Source: Termitomyces sp. T153 (taxonomy: Eukaryota > Basidiomycota > Agaricomycetes > Agaricales > Lyophyllaceae). From it: a stretch of DNA of 64,000 bases. The stretch is from contig JACKQL020000044.1 of assembly GCA_018296165.2 (NCBI GenBank), positions 1 through 64,000 on the forward strand. The letters are read 5' to 3'. The translations under genes and the position numbers were made by a program. This document shows, piece by piece, positions 31,612 through 43,332 of the stretch (position 1 is its first letter; each line of letters starts with the position of its first letter). The notes under the pieces are model-generated. The model made no database searches, was not told where the DNA came from, and saw only the letters and a program-made list of their open reading frames with translations.

Positions 31612-34600
31612 ATGGCCTTCTTCAAAGGACTCGAGGCAAAGGTCAACAAGGGTTTCAAACATGCTCGTGCTGAAGTGATAGGTTCGTTTACTTACCACTC
31701 TCGAGAATCATTGACTCCGACATGGTTTGGCAGGTAGATGGAATCCAAATCGTGCGTTCGAAGCGCGTCTTTTCGTCTACCTTCGAATACTAAATGCTGA
31801 TCACGGTAGGGCGTCATGACGAACCTGAGGAGCAAGCTCAAGATGAGGTGAGGGCGCAGATCAGAGCAAGTCATCGTTTCGACAGTTTTGCGGGAGAGAG
31901 AGGCGGCAACGATGTCAAATGGTACGCCTCTTCATCAAGCAATTATCCCAGCAACCAATGCGACGAATCTCATAGGCATGTCGACGGACACGACTACATG
32001 TGGGCCCTGTCTGAGATGTTGGAGAACGCCGAGGAGGCTATTTTCATCCTCGTACGTCCCACAACCTCTCATTTCCGCGTCTTGTGACTAGTGACAATCT
32101 TCCATTTTTACTGTCTAGGACTGGTGGCTTACCCCAGAGTTGTATCTTCGTCGCCCCCCCGCGCACTATCCCGAATGGCGTCTCGACAGAATCCTTAAGC
32201 GCAAGGCCGAACAAGGTGTCAAAATCCATGTTATCGTCTACAAGGAGGTACATTCGCACCCGCAGCATATGAAACTGAGAACCCTACGCTTATCTCGTCT
32301 CTAGGTCACACAAACCATGGCGATGAGTTCTAAACATACTAAGGTCCGTCTTTGCGCCCAGAGGAGACCAATCAATCATTGATTGACCGAAACGACGAGT
32401 AGAACACACTTGACAAACTGCATCCCAACATCACCTGCATGCGCCATCCTGATCATATTGGTGCCAAGGACAGCGTCGAGTTCTGGTCCCATCACGAGAA
32501 GGTATGACTTCCAATGGCCCCCTTTTTCCCACCTGTGAGGCTCACACGGACTTGATCTAAGGTCGTCGTCGTGGATAACCACTTTGCTGCTATCGGAGGC
32601 CTTGATCTATGCTTCGGTCGCTGGGACACGCACACGCATCCTCTCGCGGACGTACACCCGACTGATTTCGCGCGCACCCTGTTCCCCGGGCAAGATTATA
32701 ACAATGCGCGCGTGATGGACTTCAAGGAGGTTTATAATTACGCTAGCAATACATTGTCGATTTTGGAGACGGCGAGGATGCCGTGGCATGATGTATGTCA
32801 ACTTCTCGGATGTTCTGATCTTACGCGCAATTCTAACTATAAATGGGTATAGGTCCATATGACGCTTCTTGGTCCCGTGGTTCTTGATATCGTCCAGCAT
32901 TTCGTCGAGCGTTGGAACGAGGTCAAGAAACGCAAGGTATGTTTGTATTTTTATCGCGTATATCCTCTTCTCAAACTCTGTCTAGTATCGAGAAGATCAG
33001 TGCGTTACCATCTATGTCATATATTGGCCTTCCAACCAATCGAACTTTTTTATAGACGCTTCCCCTGGCTCAGCCTCCCCCACGACGTCGAAGCCGCACC
33101 CAACGAAGCCGTCGCTCGTGCGTCTCTTCCACTATCCCCATCACTACTACTAACACCTTCCCCATCAGGCCACCCCCACCTCACAAAATGGCGCGAAATT
33201 GGACATCAGTACCATCAGCGCTGGAACAGGAAGTTTTCCAGCGGAGACGTCGAGTCCGGTGACCAAGAGGCTGGCGGCCAAGACGCTGCATATCCTATTC
33301 CTCGGCCCGGGAGCTGTAGAGTACAGGTCGTGAGGAGTGTGTCGGACTGGTCGCATGGGGTTTTGACCGAGCATAGTATCCAGAACGCCTGTGAGTGGGC
33401 TGCTTTTGTGTTGGGAAGCGAGGGCTGATAGTGGCGCAGATATTCAGCTGATCAACGAGTCGAAGTATTTCATTTATATAGGTATGTGTTTATCCTGGTA
33501 TCCAAGAGTATGGTACTGATTTGAGGGTACGGTTTAGAGAATCAATTCTTGTAAGATTTCGCGAAAGCTGATTAGTGTTATCGCTAACATGATTTATCCG
33601 ATCTCAAGTATATCTGCCACTCAAAACGGCGATCAAGTTACGAACCGCATCGCAGGCGCTCTCGTTGACAGGATCACTCGTGCCTATAACGAAGGCGCCA
33701 AATTTAAGGTTCGTCATGGTCGGCAACTAACGATCTTGTGTCGTGTGCTGATATGGACCTGTGGTTAGGTAATTGTATGCATCCCTGAAGTTCCTGGATT
33801 CTCGGGCGACGTGAAGAATGAGGGCTCGCTTAAGACGATTATGGCGGCTCAGTATAGGACGATTAATCGGGGTGGGGCGAGTATCTATGAGAAGCTTAGG
33901 GAGAAGGGAATCGAGCCGTGAGTTCATCTATTCGTTCTTTCGTCTCAGATCGCGTGCTTAGATTCGATACGATATAGCTTGGACTATATCCGTTTCTACC
34001 ATCTCCGGGCATACGATAGAATCAACGCTCCTTGGGGCAAGTCGTTCTGTTCATCATCTACACCCTCGCCACTAATGCTAACCCCTCTTCCAGATTCGTT
34101 CATCTCCAAGATGGAACAAAACTCGGGTGTCAAGTTCCACGAAGCCCAAGTCGCACTCGCGCGTCAATGGATTGGTCAAGAATCCGCGAGCAATCAGAAG
34201 GAAGTGACGCTTGCCATGCCTGAGCCTACGATCGAGGGGATAATTCAATCCGAAAAGACGCCCGTTAAGACGGAGACGGTGCCGATCCCGCAGTCGTTTG
34301 AGGAGGCAAGGGAGATTGTGAGGAGGTTTGAGAGTGGCGCGGAAGGGCTGAGAGGGGACCAGGAGGTGTCGGATACGGTTGCCCAGCACATGTTGTGTGA
34401 TAGGACGGAGTTGCCTGATGAGAAGTGGCTTGGGACCGAGGAGGAGGAGTTGAATGCGTATGTTCTTTGTCTTCTTTTCCTTTGACGCATTGCGGGACTG
34501 ATTCTGTTGGATAGGTATGTTTCGGAGCTACTGTATATTCATTCGAAGGTTATGATTGTCGATGATGACAAAGTCATTGTACGTGCATACCTCTGTTGAC

Positions 34601-35450
34601 AAAACTTGGTCTATATCTTATTTCTCGTTTCAGATGGGATCGGCCAATATTAATGATCGCAGCCAAAAAGTGAGTTTGATCAAGGAATCATTTTAATATG
34701 GTGTTCACTGCTAGTCAGGGTGACGGGGACTCTGAAATCTGCTTGGTTGTTGAAGATGATGACAAGATTGATTCGTTTATGGATGGTCAGCCTTACCGCG
34801 CCGGACGCTTCGCCGCCACTCTTCGCCGTAAACTGTTCCGAGGTATGTATCCGCCAATCGTCGACACTGCTACTCTCAACTCATTACCTCTTCTAGAGCA
34901 TCTCGGCCTCATCCCGCCCCAGATGGTCACGAACGGCAATGATTGTGTCACTTCCTTTATGCGGCCGGCGCCGCATCGCAATGAGGATGAGACACGCTCA
35001 GAGCATGATACCCTCGTCATGGATCCTCTTGATGATAGGACGGTCGTCTTGTTCCAGAAGACAGCTCTCGAGAATAGAAAGATTTTTACGGAGATATTCC
35101 GCCCTGTTCCGACAAACCTTGTCAGGACTTGGGCCGCTTATGATGTGCGTCTCCTTTCTTTGTGTCGGCGATATGAAGGTTTACTCGTTCTTGTGTGTAG
35201 AATTATGTGCCGAAGGTGAAGACGGGCCACGTTGTTCCAGGCATAGACCTTGAGCGCGTTAAGGGTCGTCTCGCTGGTGTTCGCGGCGCACTTGTAGAAT
35301 GCCCATTGGTGCGTCGCTTATGTATCGCTCCATCGTCACGTCACTTTGCTTATCGGTCATGTCCTGTAGGATTTCCTTATTGATGAGAAGGACTTTGTTA
35401 CGGGGCCCGAGTGGAGAGGCTTGAACCCCACCTTACCTATCTATATATAA
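31612..35450 (+). CDS. Phospholipase D (PLD1/SPO14-type catalytic region), many introns
   Basis: Hydrolyses phosphatidylcholine to phosphatidic acid and choline at membranes. Start ATG 31612 ([18 protein letters not shown]), stop TAA 35448-35450. About 15 short introns interrupt it. Both HKD motifs are intact: [17 protein letters not shown] (near 32560) and [18 protein letters not shown] (near 34540-34650). Other PLD blocks are [65 protein letters not shown] and [10 protein letters not shown]. No PX or PH domain precedes the catalytic region, as in the short fungal PLD group. The exon order is complete and no disabling change was seen, although I did not fix every splice site. Divergently transcribed from the small helical-protein gene. 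Confidence 0.9.
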
Positions 35451-36925
35451 ATGTGCTTGAGGAATAGGTGCGAGTTGGAGTCTAACCCAGTCTAGTTATA
35501 GTAGGTTTTCTGTGTATTCGTACTTCATTCATTATTCAATCATTTCCCCGGGAGGTCAAATGCGCACTTGTACACGCCAAATCAATTTGTTGTCACGCTT
35601 ACAATGTTTACTTGTGATGGGATTTTTGGTTGTTGTGATATTACAAAACGAGGCCTGTTCATCCTTCCAGCGCTACAGGACGCGGAACACAATACTCCGA
35701 CTGCATACAGATGTATTGATGTGGTCCCAAGTGTCGTGAGATGAGATTTCACCATGTACTCTCACATCGACATTAGATAATGGGTCGGAGTCCGGGCTCA
35801 CCCCAAGTCTTGAGTACATGGACTGAGGTGTGTCTACGTAGTTTTGGCCTGAGCTTCTGCTACTTATCACTGGGGATAAAATGCTGATTGCCAAGCTGAT
35901 TAAACCCAGGGCGACAAACGTACGGGACGAAATAGCTGGGAATGCTCGGGAGGTCGGCTGATACAGCCTAGTCCCAGCCTGTCCAGGTAGTTGTTAATGC
36001 GCCGCGGATGCGGCTGGAGTGACTACTACAGAGGGAGTGGTGTGGTGGGTAGACTAAAGGTGAAGTTCAAAGATCAACCAATGAAATAAGAACTTTCCCT
36101 TATATGATATTGAAAGACTGACCTAGAGAGCGATCGTCGAGATGGATTTCCTGAGGTCTTGACTTGGCCTTTTCTCATTTGTAACATTTGATGACTCCAA
36201 GCTTATTGTGCACAGGGAGGAGGACAGAATGTGGCTGGAAGAGTAGTAGGTGGCTTTATGGTGCTCACATATGCTGGTACAAACGGGCAATCTGTACGCC
36301 TGAGGAAAGCATGACAGGGCTAAGTTCAAAAGCAGAGTGAGAAATGAGAAGAGAATGGGTTGGAATGAGGGAGGGAAAGAGGTAAGCAAAACTAAGACCA
36401 GGAAACTGAGATAATTTGGAAACAGCAATCTGGGAAACTATGAGCAGACTATTGGCATTGTTGAGATTAGGGACTGGCCAAAAGCAGATGTCATATTTGT
36501 GTGTATGTATAAATAGACAAAGTACATATGATGATAAAGATTATAATATTACTATCACTCTGGTGGTTGTGGGCATTGTCCCCAACCTGAGTGGCAACTT
36601 GAGGCGAAATGAATTATGAGGTTGGCTTAAGATGTCTGTAACCCTGAAATTGAAATATGAACAGACGATACTGCAGAAGTCATGGACTTTGTGAAGATGC
36701 TGCAGCTGTCTAAGGAGCATTGTTGTCCTTATTGGTAGTGGATGATGGCCTTGAAGGCAGACCCATAAGTCAACTGAGAATGATAAAAATGCACATCACT
36801 TGCTGGGACATAGGGAACAGCTCTCCAATGATATCTGTCATATGATTTTCCTCAAACAACTTTCGCACTCTTGTACGAGAGTTGAGTCTGTGCACATGTG
36901 TAGTGGTGAGTAGAAGGTTCTATTA
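35451..36925. other. Intergenic region, no gene seen
   Basis: Normal CpG to about 36120, then lower. Short minus-strand Leu/Ser-rich frames near 36123-36428 have no recognisable motif. Contains the 3' flanks of the converging PLD and DUF6534 genes. Confidence 0.4.
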
Positions 36926-36929
36926 TTCT

Positions 36930-38833
36930 CTAAATGCAATTGAAATGACCGACGTGATCTGCAGAAAATTAGATTTATTGAGAACCAAAGTTATACCTTT
37001 CTAGCTATACCTACCAGCATTGAGTTTACATAAACTAAGACATGGATGATGAGTGAAGAAAATAGTTGAGTAAATGTCTGCAACACAAACATTTTCCATT
37101 GATGATTTCAAAGACTTATCATTATCCATCAGCACAAAGATAATGGAAATGTCACATATAAAGGACACACCAGAGTAAAGTTCAGTTGTAGAAGATGCAT
37201 AGTACTGGAGTCATTTGAGAGCCCTGAGGAAAAGGTTTGTATTTAGTATCACTCACAGTAGCAAGGGTACAGATAGCAAGGATACTTGTTAGTAGTCCAG
37301 TCCCCATACTGTGTCAAAAATTAATATCCCACAGCGTACCATTTAATCAAATGGGCTTGCCTGAACAAGATTAGATGATTTATCACGCCTTCGGACCTAT
37401 TACACCGACGGTAAGTAATAAGAAGGGTCCCAGAGCCAAGTCGCAAAATGAATTTGAAAACTCGCGTTTTTAATCCGGTCCGCATCCTGTTCAGCAAGTA
37501 GAACAGAGATACACTTATGGTCAAGTCGCAAATTATGATCATCACCAGTTCGACTGAGTATGATATCTTCGTCCAATAAATATATTGAGGACCAGGCCTA
37601 CATTAAGAAAAGATGAAGATATACTTACACGTGGTAGTGGTGTCATCATAAATTCCAATGATGGACCGCTGAACCTATTTGAATTGGAAAGCGTAAGTGT
37701 ACTTGATCATATGGGAGAAACCCGTACAAACTGTAAAGCATCAACCGCTATGATGATAAACCATATGATTGAATCAGACTGAATCCAGAAGTGGATAAAA
37801 ATCTGCCTCACTCAGTCCAGTACCTGTCTGTAAATTAGCGAAAGCATCTCAAGGAACAATATCCCTACCCAATTGAGCAAGAGATGTGGCCAGCTACAAG
37901 AAGGTGGTTGGTGTTTGAGAGGTGGAGAGATGTACAGTGGAAGGTTGCATGCTTACTATGAATACAACAAGGGGTTTTTGCAATCGATGCCTATCACTGA
38001 CTATAGATGATTAGTGCACGTAAATCAAATAAACATGTGGTACTCACGACGATAGATTCTCCATGCATAGAAGCTGATGAGATAATACAATGGCTTCATA
38101 TCAGGTAATCAACACTAGTATGAACTTTCATACCTTTGAACCACGGATACGATGATGGTCTAGAAGATTATTGATATCAAGAGCTGAAGGATGATGAATG
38201 ATAATGTACAGAGATTAAGACAAAAGACTGTCGACAGCATCAATTTTGGACAGCAAGACTCGAAGTGAGTGAAATATGTTACGTACTGCAGTTCCCCTAG
38301 ACAAAACAGTCAACTTACTGCGAACTATTATTGCGAACTAGTGATACCATCAGACTTACAAATCGATATTGAGGGCTTCTAATGTCCTCTCAGGCTGCTT
38401 GCACACGATGAAATCAAAGTGTACTGTCTGTGCCAGGAATGCCAGGTGTATGGCCTCCAGTATGCTTATAATTACGGCTCGACAATCAGGTTATGAAATT
38501 GAGATATTCTAGGGAACTCACAAAAGTACCATAACCTGTCGATAACAAATGACACATGAGGAAGGACTTGGGAAAGCAGCAACTCACTAATGCCTTCAAG
38601 AACTTGTGATCACTAGGATACATCCGGAAATAGTGAATTGTTTGAGAGCACGTAATTCCAAAAAGCCTAACTAGATGTTAGTATTAAAGTGAATGCAAGG
38701 GAATGTGCATACGCAAAATTGATCATCACGCCTAGCAAGCAGATCTAAGAAGGTTTGACTGTTTGACCAGGGAATACGTGTACATGCCTGCGAGAGGGGG
38801 TACCAGAAGAGTCGCTTGGTTCACGGTGTCCAT
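36930..38833 (-). CDS. DUF6534-type multi-span membrane protein, many introns
   Basis: Agaricomycete multi-pass membrane protein family of unknown function. Start ATG 38833. Exon pieces can be read in family order: an N-terminal piece ending in VMINFALFGITCSQTIHYF, then SILEAIHLAFLAQTVHFDF, TIIVSVVQ, FYAWRIYR, FYLLNRMRTGLK, RSEGVINHLILF, TGLLTSILAICTLATV and VYVNSMLA. The first intron appears to be GC-AG (CGCAG followed by GCATGT); the decayed duplicate at 26.46 kb has GT at the same point. The first exons join in frame. The 3' exons are less certain and the last codons may be damaged, so it could be a recent pseudogene. Confidence 0.62.
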
Positions 38834-38869
38834 GAGTGTTGTTTGAAGTAGAACTAGCTGCCTTTAGAC

Positions 38870-39310
38870 TGATCGCACAAGTGAATATGAGTAGGTTAGG
38901 TCTTCTTAACCCTTGCTGGTTGGCAGGCCAACCGATCCATCATCTCATTCTCACAGTGGTGCCAATCGCGATTGCACCTTTGTCATAAGCTGAAAAACAG
39001 GGGTCCAAGGGGTGATGCTGATAGTTAATGATATCGTCGGAAGGGTCGCTAGATTTACTATCTCCATGAGCATTGGGAGTGGAAACTAGATGCTGTTACG
39101 CTAATCGCGCGAGTGAATATGAGAAGGGATAGGTCTTCTCAACCTCTGCCGGTGGACCCTCTGGCATTAGTGAATGTCCTCACACTGGCAAGCCAACTGG
39201 TGGACCATCTCGCACATGTGAATCTCCTTCTCACACTGACAAGCTGAGCCTGATCTCATCTTTGTCATAAGTCGAAAATAGAGATCCAAAGGGTGATACG
39301 AATAGCTGAG
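38870..39310. repeat. Imperfect tandem duplication of about 235 bp upstream of the DUF6534 gene
   Basis: Two units share the order AACTAG(C/A)TG, TAATCGC-type, GTGAATATGAG, AGGTCTTCT(T/C)AACC, CATCT(C)..TTGTCATAAG and GTCCAA.GGGGTGAT. The first starts near 38850, the second near 39085. The decayed duplicate at 26.04-26.4 kb retains related wording. Confidence 0.6.
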
Positions 39311-39834
39311 CAGGGTTGATGTGATGATATTTGGATGTTTCAGTTATGCACTGCGACAAATTATGTTTATACATTGTACGTTCCTCCAACCACAAAAGCC
39401 CTCCCATGACAAGAGTGCTGATACACATTATACTGACTCAACAGTGCAGTTTATAAGTAGAGTCACTGATAATGTAAGTATGTGGTACTTATCTCCCAGT
39501 CAGAGTTCGTCAAACACCAAATTTATGAACATTTCTCCCAGACCAAGGAAATACCTAGTTCATTGAGGCTTCCCATGAACAGCATAGCATATCCGAAAAA
39601 CCAAAGAGGGAAAGAAGAAATGGAGGAACTTCATAAAAAAAATAATGATATCTTTTCAAGTGTCATCAGACCTCCCATCACCTCCCATCAAGCAGTCTTT
39701 GACATGATACGGAGGTCCCACCACCAAAAGCGTAGTTAATGGTCACAGCACATGTCTTCTGATGTGGCTGCAACTGGGCAGCTAAGGTTTGGCCATGTTG
39801 GCACACCATCAACCACCTAAATGTTTAAACAATG

Positions 39835-40429
39835 TACCCAATTTCACTCTTTTCCATCTAAAAGGCTTAAAATTGGCAAAGATTTCGCATGAATCAATGC
39901 CGCATTAACTTAGTGTGAACTCTCTAGGGTTCAGGTATCACTGCCTTAGCCCCACTACTATCAGAGCAAGTATTTTGAGACCATTTCAATCATATCTTGT
40001 GTCTTGCATCAGCAAATCTACAGGTAACCTGTTCAGATGGTTAACATCGCACCATGCCGCCATCTCACCATCTGAACAGATAGGTATAGGTTAAGTGAGT
40101 GTTGAGCTACAGCTGTATAAGCACTCAAATGAGCCTTCAAGGCAAGTACCATACAATACCATACATTACAAGGGTGTGCCAGATTGAAACTCCAACATCT
40201 TGGGTTGGTCAGTTAGTCCAGTTGCTGAAGGCAAAGAAAAACTGGACATTACCTGAGCAAGGGTTCTAGAGGGTATTGGAGGGTCTTTGCAGGCTCTGAA
40301 CATTCCAATAAGTAAATGTTCAAGAATGAAAGTACTTAAATATGAGTTGAATTCAAAAATACCTGAAGAATTCAATGGTGAAGGGGAGTGAGGATGAAGA
40401 AAAGGAAGTTAACATAATCAAGTGAGTGA
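39835..40429. other. Sequence between host block and nested retrotransposons, no gene seen
   Basis: CpG becomes scarce again from about 39.9 kb. Contains an inverted pair around ACCTGTTCAGATGG/CCATCTGAACAG near 40025-40080. No coding region is supported. Confidence 0.4.
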
Positions 40430-40495
40430 CAATAGGGAATACCCCTGGGCTGGTGCCACCCCTCAACCTACCCTGCTGATGGAGCCTACCACCAT

Positions 40496-41328
40496 GTGTA
40501 CCCCAGAGGACTACCTGGGATGCCAATGGCCACATGGGCACCCCCTGCTCTACCTAATCCAGCCTACCTTCCCCTGACACACTACTATGCCTACCCAAAC
40601 CCCACTGTGCCCCTAGTCCCTCCAGAACAGTTCAACAACTACTCCCCCTCTCAGCTCCAACCCCCTGCACAAGCCCCCCCCTCTCTGACACAGCAACAGG
40701 TCAAAGCCTATGTACAGCAGGGCAACAAAGTCCTCTACTCCCTCCACCTCTCCCCTGCAGAGTTTGCAAGATGCACTTGCACCCTCCTGAACAACCTTGG
40801 GTATCAAATCACCCCCAGAACTCTGGAGGTCTGGACAGACCATCTCTTTGACTTCCATGAATGTTACCAGCAGGGCAGCCTCCCAGAAATACTCTGGGGA
40901 TCAATGCCAACCTCTGGAACAAACTCCATGCCCTGGTCAAAGAAATCCACACTAGCACAAACCCCTGCCAATTTGAGAACCCTTTGGACCTGGCCCACTC
41001 CTTCCACATACAAAAAAAAGGACCCATCAGAGTACATGCTGAAGCCCTGGCCCCCATTCCCTGTCAGCAGAAGGAGCTCAATGCTGTGTCTGACATCCTG
41101 AGGTCCCTCAACCCTGCTGGAGGACTCTTTGACCAACCTGCCATTCACACCCTGGCCCTCTCCACTCACCCCAGGGCAAACTCCATCCCTAGTGCCTTCT
41201 GCACCTGGGACCAGCCCACTGAACCTGAGCCCTGCACCCAGAAAGTACCCCAGCCCCTCCTTGCCCACAACAACCTTGTTTCCAACCACACCCTCTCCTA
41301 TATTTCCAAGCCTGAGAATGCTAGGTGA
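40496..41328 (+). pseudogene. Unrecognised frameshifted ORF, CpG-decayed
   Basis: Two overlapping plus-strand frames (40496-41101 and 40861-41328) appear to be one former coding region with a frameshift near 40880. The first carries a Pro-rich start and LNNLGYQITPRTLEVWTDHL, the second NTLGINANLWNKLHALVKEI and a tail ending YISKPENAR. It does not look like gag, protease or RT. It sits directly upstream of the element A pol. It may be a captured host gene or an unfamiliar gag-like protein. Codons look like CpG-containing ancestors after C-to-T change. Confidence 0.35.
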
Positions 41329-41329
41329 C

Positions 41330-42008
41330 TCCAGACTCTGTCACTACAACTCCAAACACCCCTGCCACAACTCTAGACTTCACTGCCACCACTCCAACAC
41401 CCACCCCCATCAATCCAGAAGCCATTGGGATCAAAATTATCAGTGCTGTCCCTTTCACATGCATCCTACAAGATGGCACCCCCCACCAATCAACTCCAAA
41501 TCATGCTGTTCTTACTGGAGGAACACCTACACACAGGAACTACCCTGCCAGAACAAAAAACAGAGGAACAAATCCTACACAAAGTAGTTCCTCCAGAATA
41601 TCATGAATTTGCTGATGTTTTCTCTGAAGAAAATGCAAAAGAACTCCCCCAACACCAATCTTATGATCATAATAGTGATCCCAAAGAAGGCACCTGCCCC
41701 TCTTTCAGCAAGATCTACAACATGTCTGAAATCAAACTCTGGGCCCTCAACATTATCTCAACAACATGCTCAGAAAAGATTTCATACATCCCTTGATCTC
41801 CACCACTGGAGCTCCAGTCCTGTTTGCCAAGAAGAAGGATGGGTCTCTCTGACCCTGGATTGACTGCCAGGGACTCAACATAGTCACCAAAAAGAACTGG
41901 TATCCTCTTCTCCTGATTGGTGACCTTGTTGACTGCCTCTGCAGTACCAAGTTCTACACAAAAGTAGACCTCTGCTCTGGCTACAACATCTGGATTGCTC
42001 CAGGGCAT
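41330..42008 (+). mobile_element. Ty3/gypsy element A, pol part 1 (before RT)
   Basis: Plus-strand pol remnant with VVPPEYHEFADVFSEENAKE, KIYNMSEI, FAKKKDG, DLVDCL and KVDLCSGYN, the run-up to the RT palm. Several stops and small frameshifts. It stops within the RT at GCAT (42005-42008), where G1 copy 2 inserted, and resumes at 50739. Confidence 0.85.
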
Positions 42009-43071
42009 TGTAGTACTGGGTTAGAGTAATACTGATAGTTCTGGGGCTTTCTTGAAGACTTAGGCAGTCTACTCCAATTCCACACTGATGTCTTGATGAA
42101 TGCTTGAAGTTGAAGGGGTTTACTTCCAAAATATTTCTATTCTGAATGCAGAGGGGTCTCAACAAACTCCAGCCTAAGTGATTCACTCCCTGGGAACCAC
42201 CGAGCCTTTGCCTATTAATTGCCTGTCCATTTGCTACTCTACTTGGGCTATTTATACCTCTTTCTACAGTGCACAGACCACCCCCTACATGTGACTTTTG
42301 GTTCCATACTTTCCAGCCCCTTATTCATAACTGTTATTCTAATTCCCCCTTTTGGCATGCCTGTTTCAGTTCCACAGGCCAGTTCCTGGTTCCATCATTC
42401 CTCCTTTGCATTCTTAGCTTCCATTTGCCCCATTTATCTCTCCCTCCTTTGTATTTCTTCCATTCATATTCTTCTCCATTCAGTTTCTTCCCTTCTTCTT
42501 CCTTTATTTATTTCATATTCTTCCCCATTCAGGTCCTTTCCCATTCAGGTTCTTCCATTCATCTGTCCCCTCCCATTCATTCCATTCATCTTCCTTTATT
42601 CCTTTCATATTCTTCCCCTTTTAGGTTCTTTCCCATTCAGGTTCTTCCATTCATCTTCCTTTCCCTTCCCTTCATTCCATTCATTTCATATCCTTCCATT
42701 CATCTTCCTTTCCCTTCCCTTCATTCCATTCATTTCATATCCTTCCATTCATCTTCCTTTCCCTTCCCTTCATTCAATATTCCAATCTGGTTATTCTTAG
42801 ATCAGATCTAGATCTTGCCAGAATTGATGCCACTCAGGTGCTTTTGCCAGTCCCATGCTTCCCCTCCCATTACAGTGATTGGACTATTATTGAGTGTATA
42901 GTCTAGTATAGTCCTTGTCCTATCCTGTTCTGTCTTTCTTCTGGTGTATTTAAAGGGATAATGTTGCTGGGACTTGTTTTACCAGGAGGCTTACAGTTTT
43001 CAGCCTTAATAAATGTTTGTTTTGACTTCTGGTGTTTATTATGTTCCCAATGGTGTGACAACATCGTATCA
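42009..43071 (-). repeat. 3' LTR of G1 copy 2 (1063 bp)
   Basis: Starts TGATACGATG directly after the polypurine tract and ends AGTACTACA (minus strand). Contains about three 49-bp minisatellite units near 42645-42780. Confidence 0.95.
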
Positions 43072-43083
43072 TCTCCCCCCCAC
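43072..43083 (-). other. Polypurine tract of G1 copy 2
   Basis: On the minus strand GGTGGGGGGAGA lies immediately before the 3' LTR start TGATACG. Confidence 0.85.
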
Positions 43084-43332
43084 CAAATAATGACTGTCCT
43101 CAGTCATCTACAGTTCCAGAATAGGCTAAGTTCCATATTTTTGACATAATTTCACAACATGTGTCCCTTTCTCTTTGCAATGTTTTTGAGGTTTCTCTTG
43201 CATGTTGTGGCTGTCACCCTATCCTTCCAAAAGACATTTAATCCCTCCTCTCTGTCATTCACCTCCTCAATCCCTTAGTTCCTCATGTCTCCTCCTACTG
43301 GTCCCAAAAACCCTGTTTCTTCAGATCCTTAC

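Noticed and set aside
31304..31678. Plus-strand ORF of 124 codons across the PLD start
   Set aside because: Antisense to the small helical-protein gene and overlapping the PLD first exon in a different frame; no motif.
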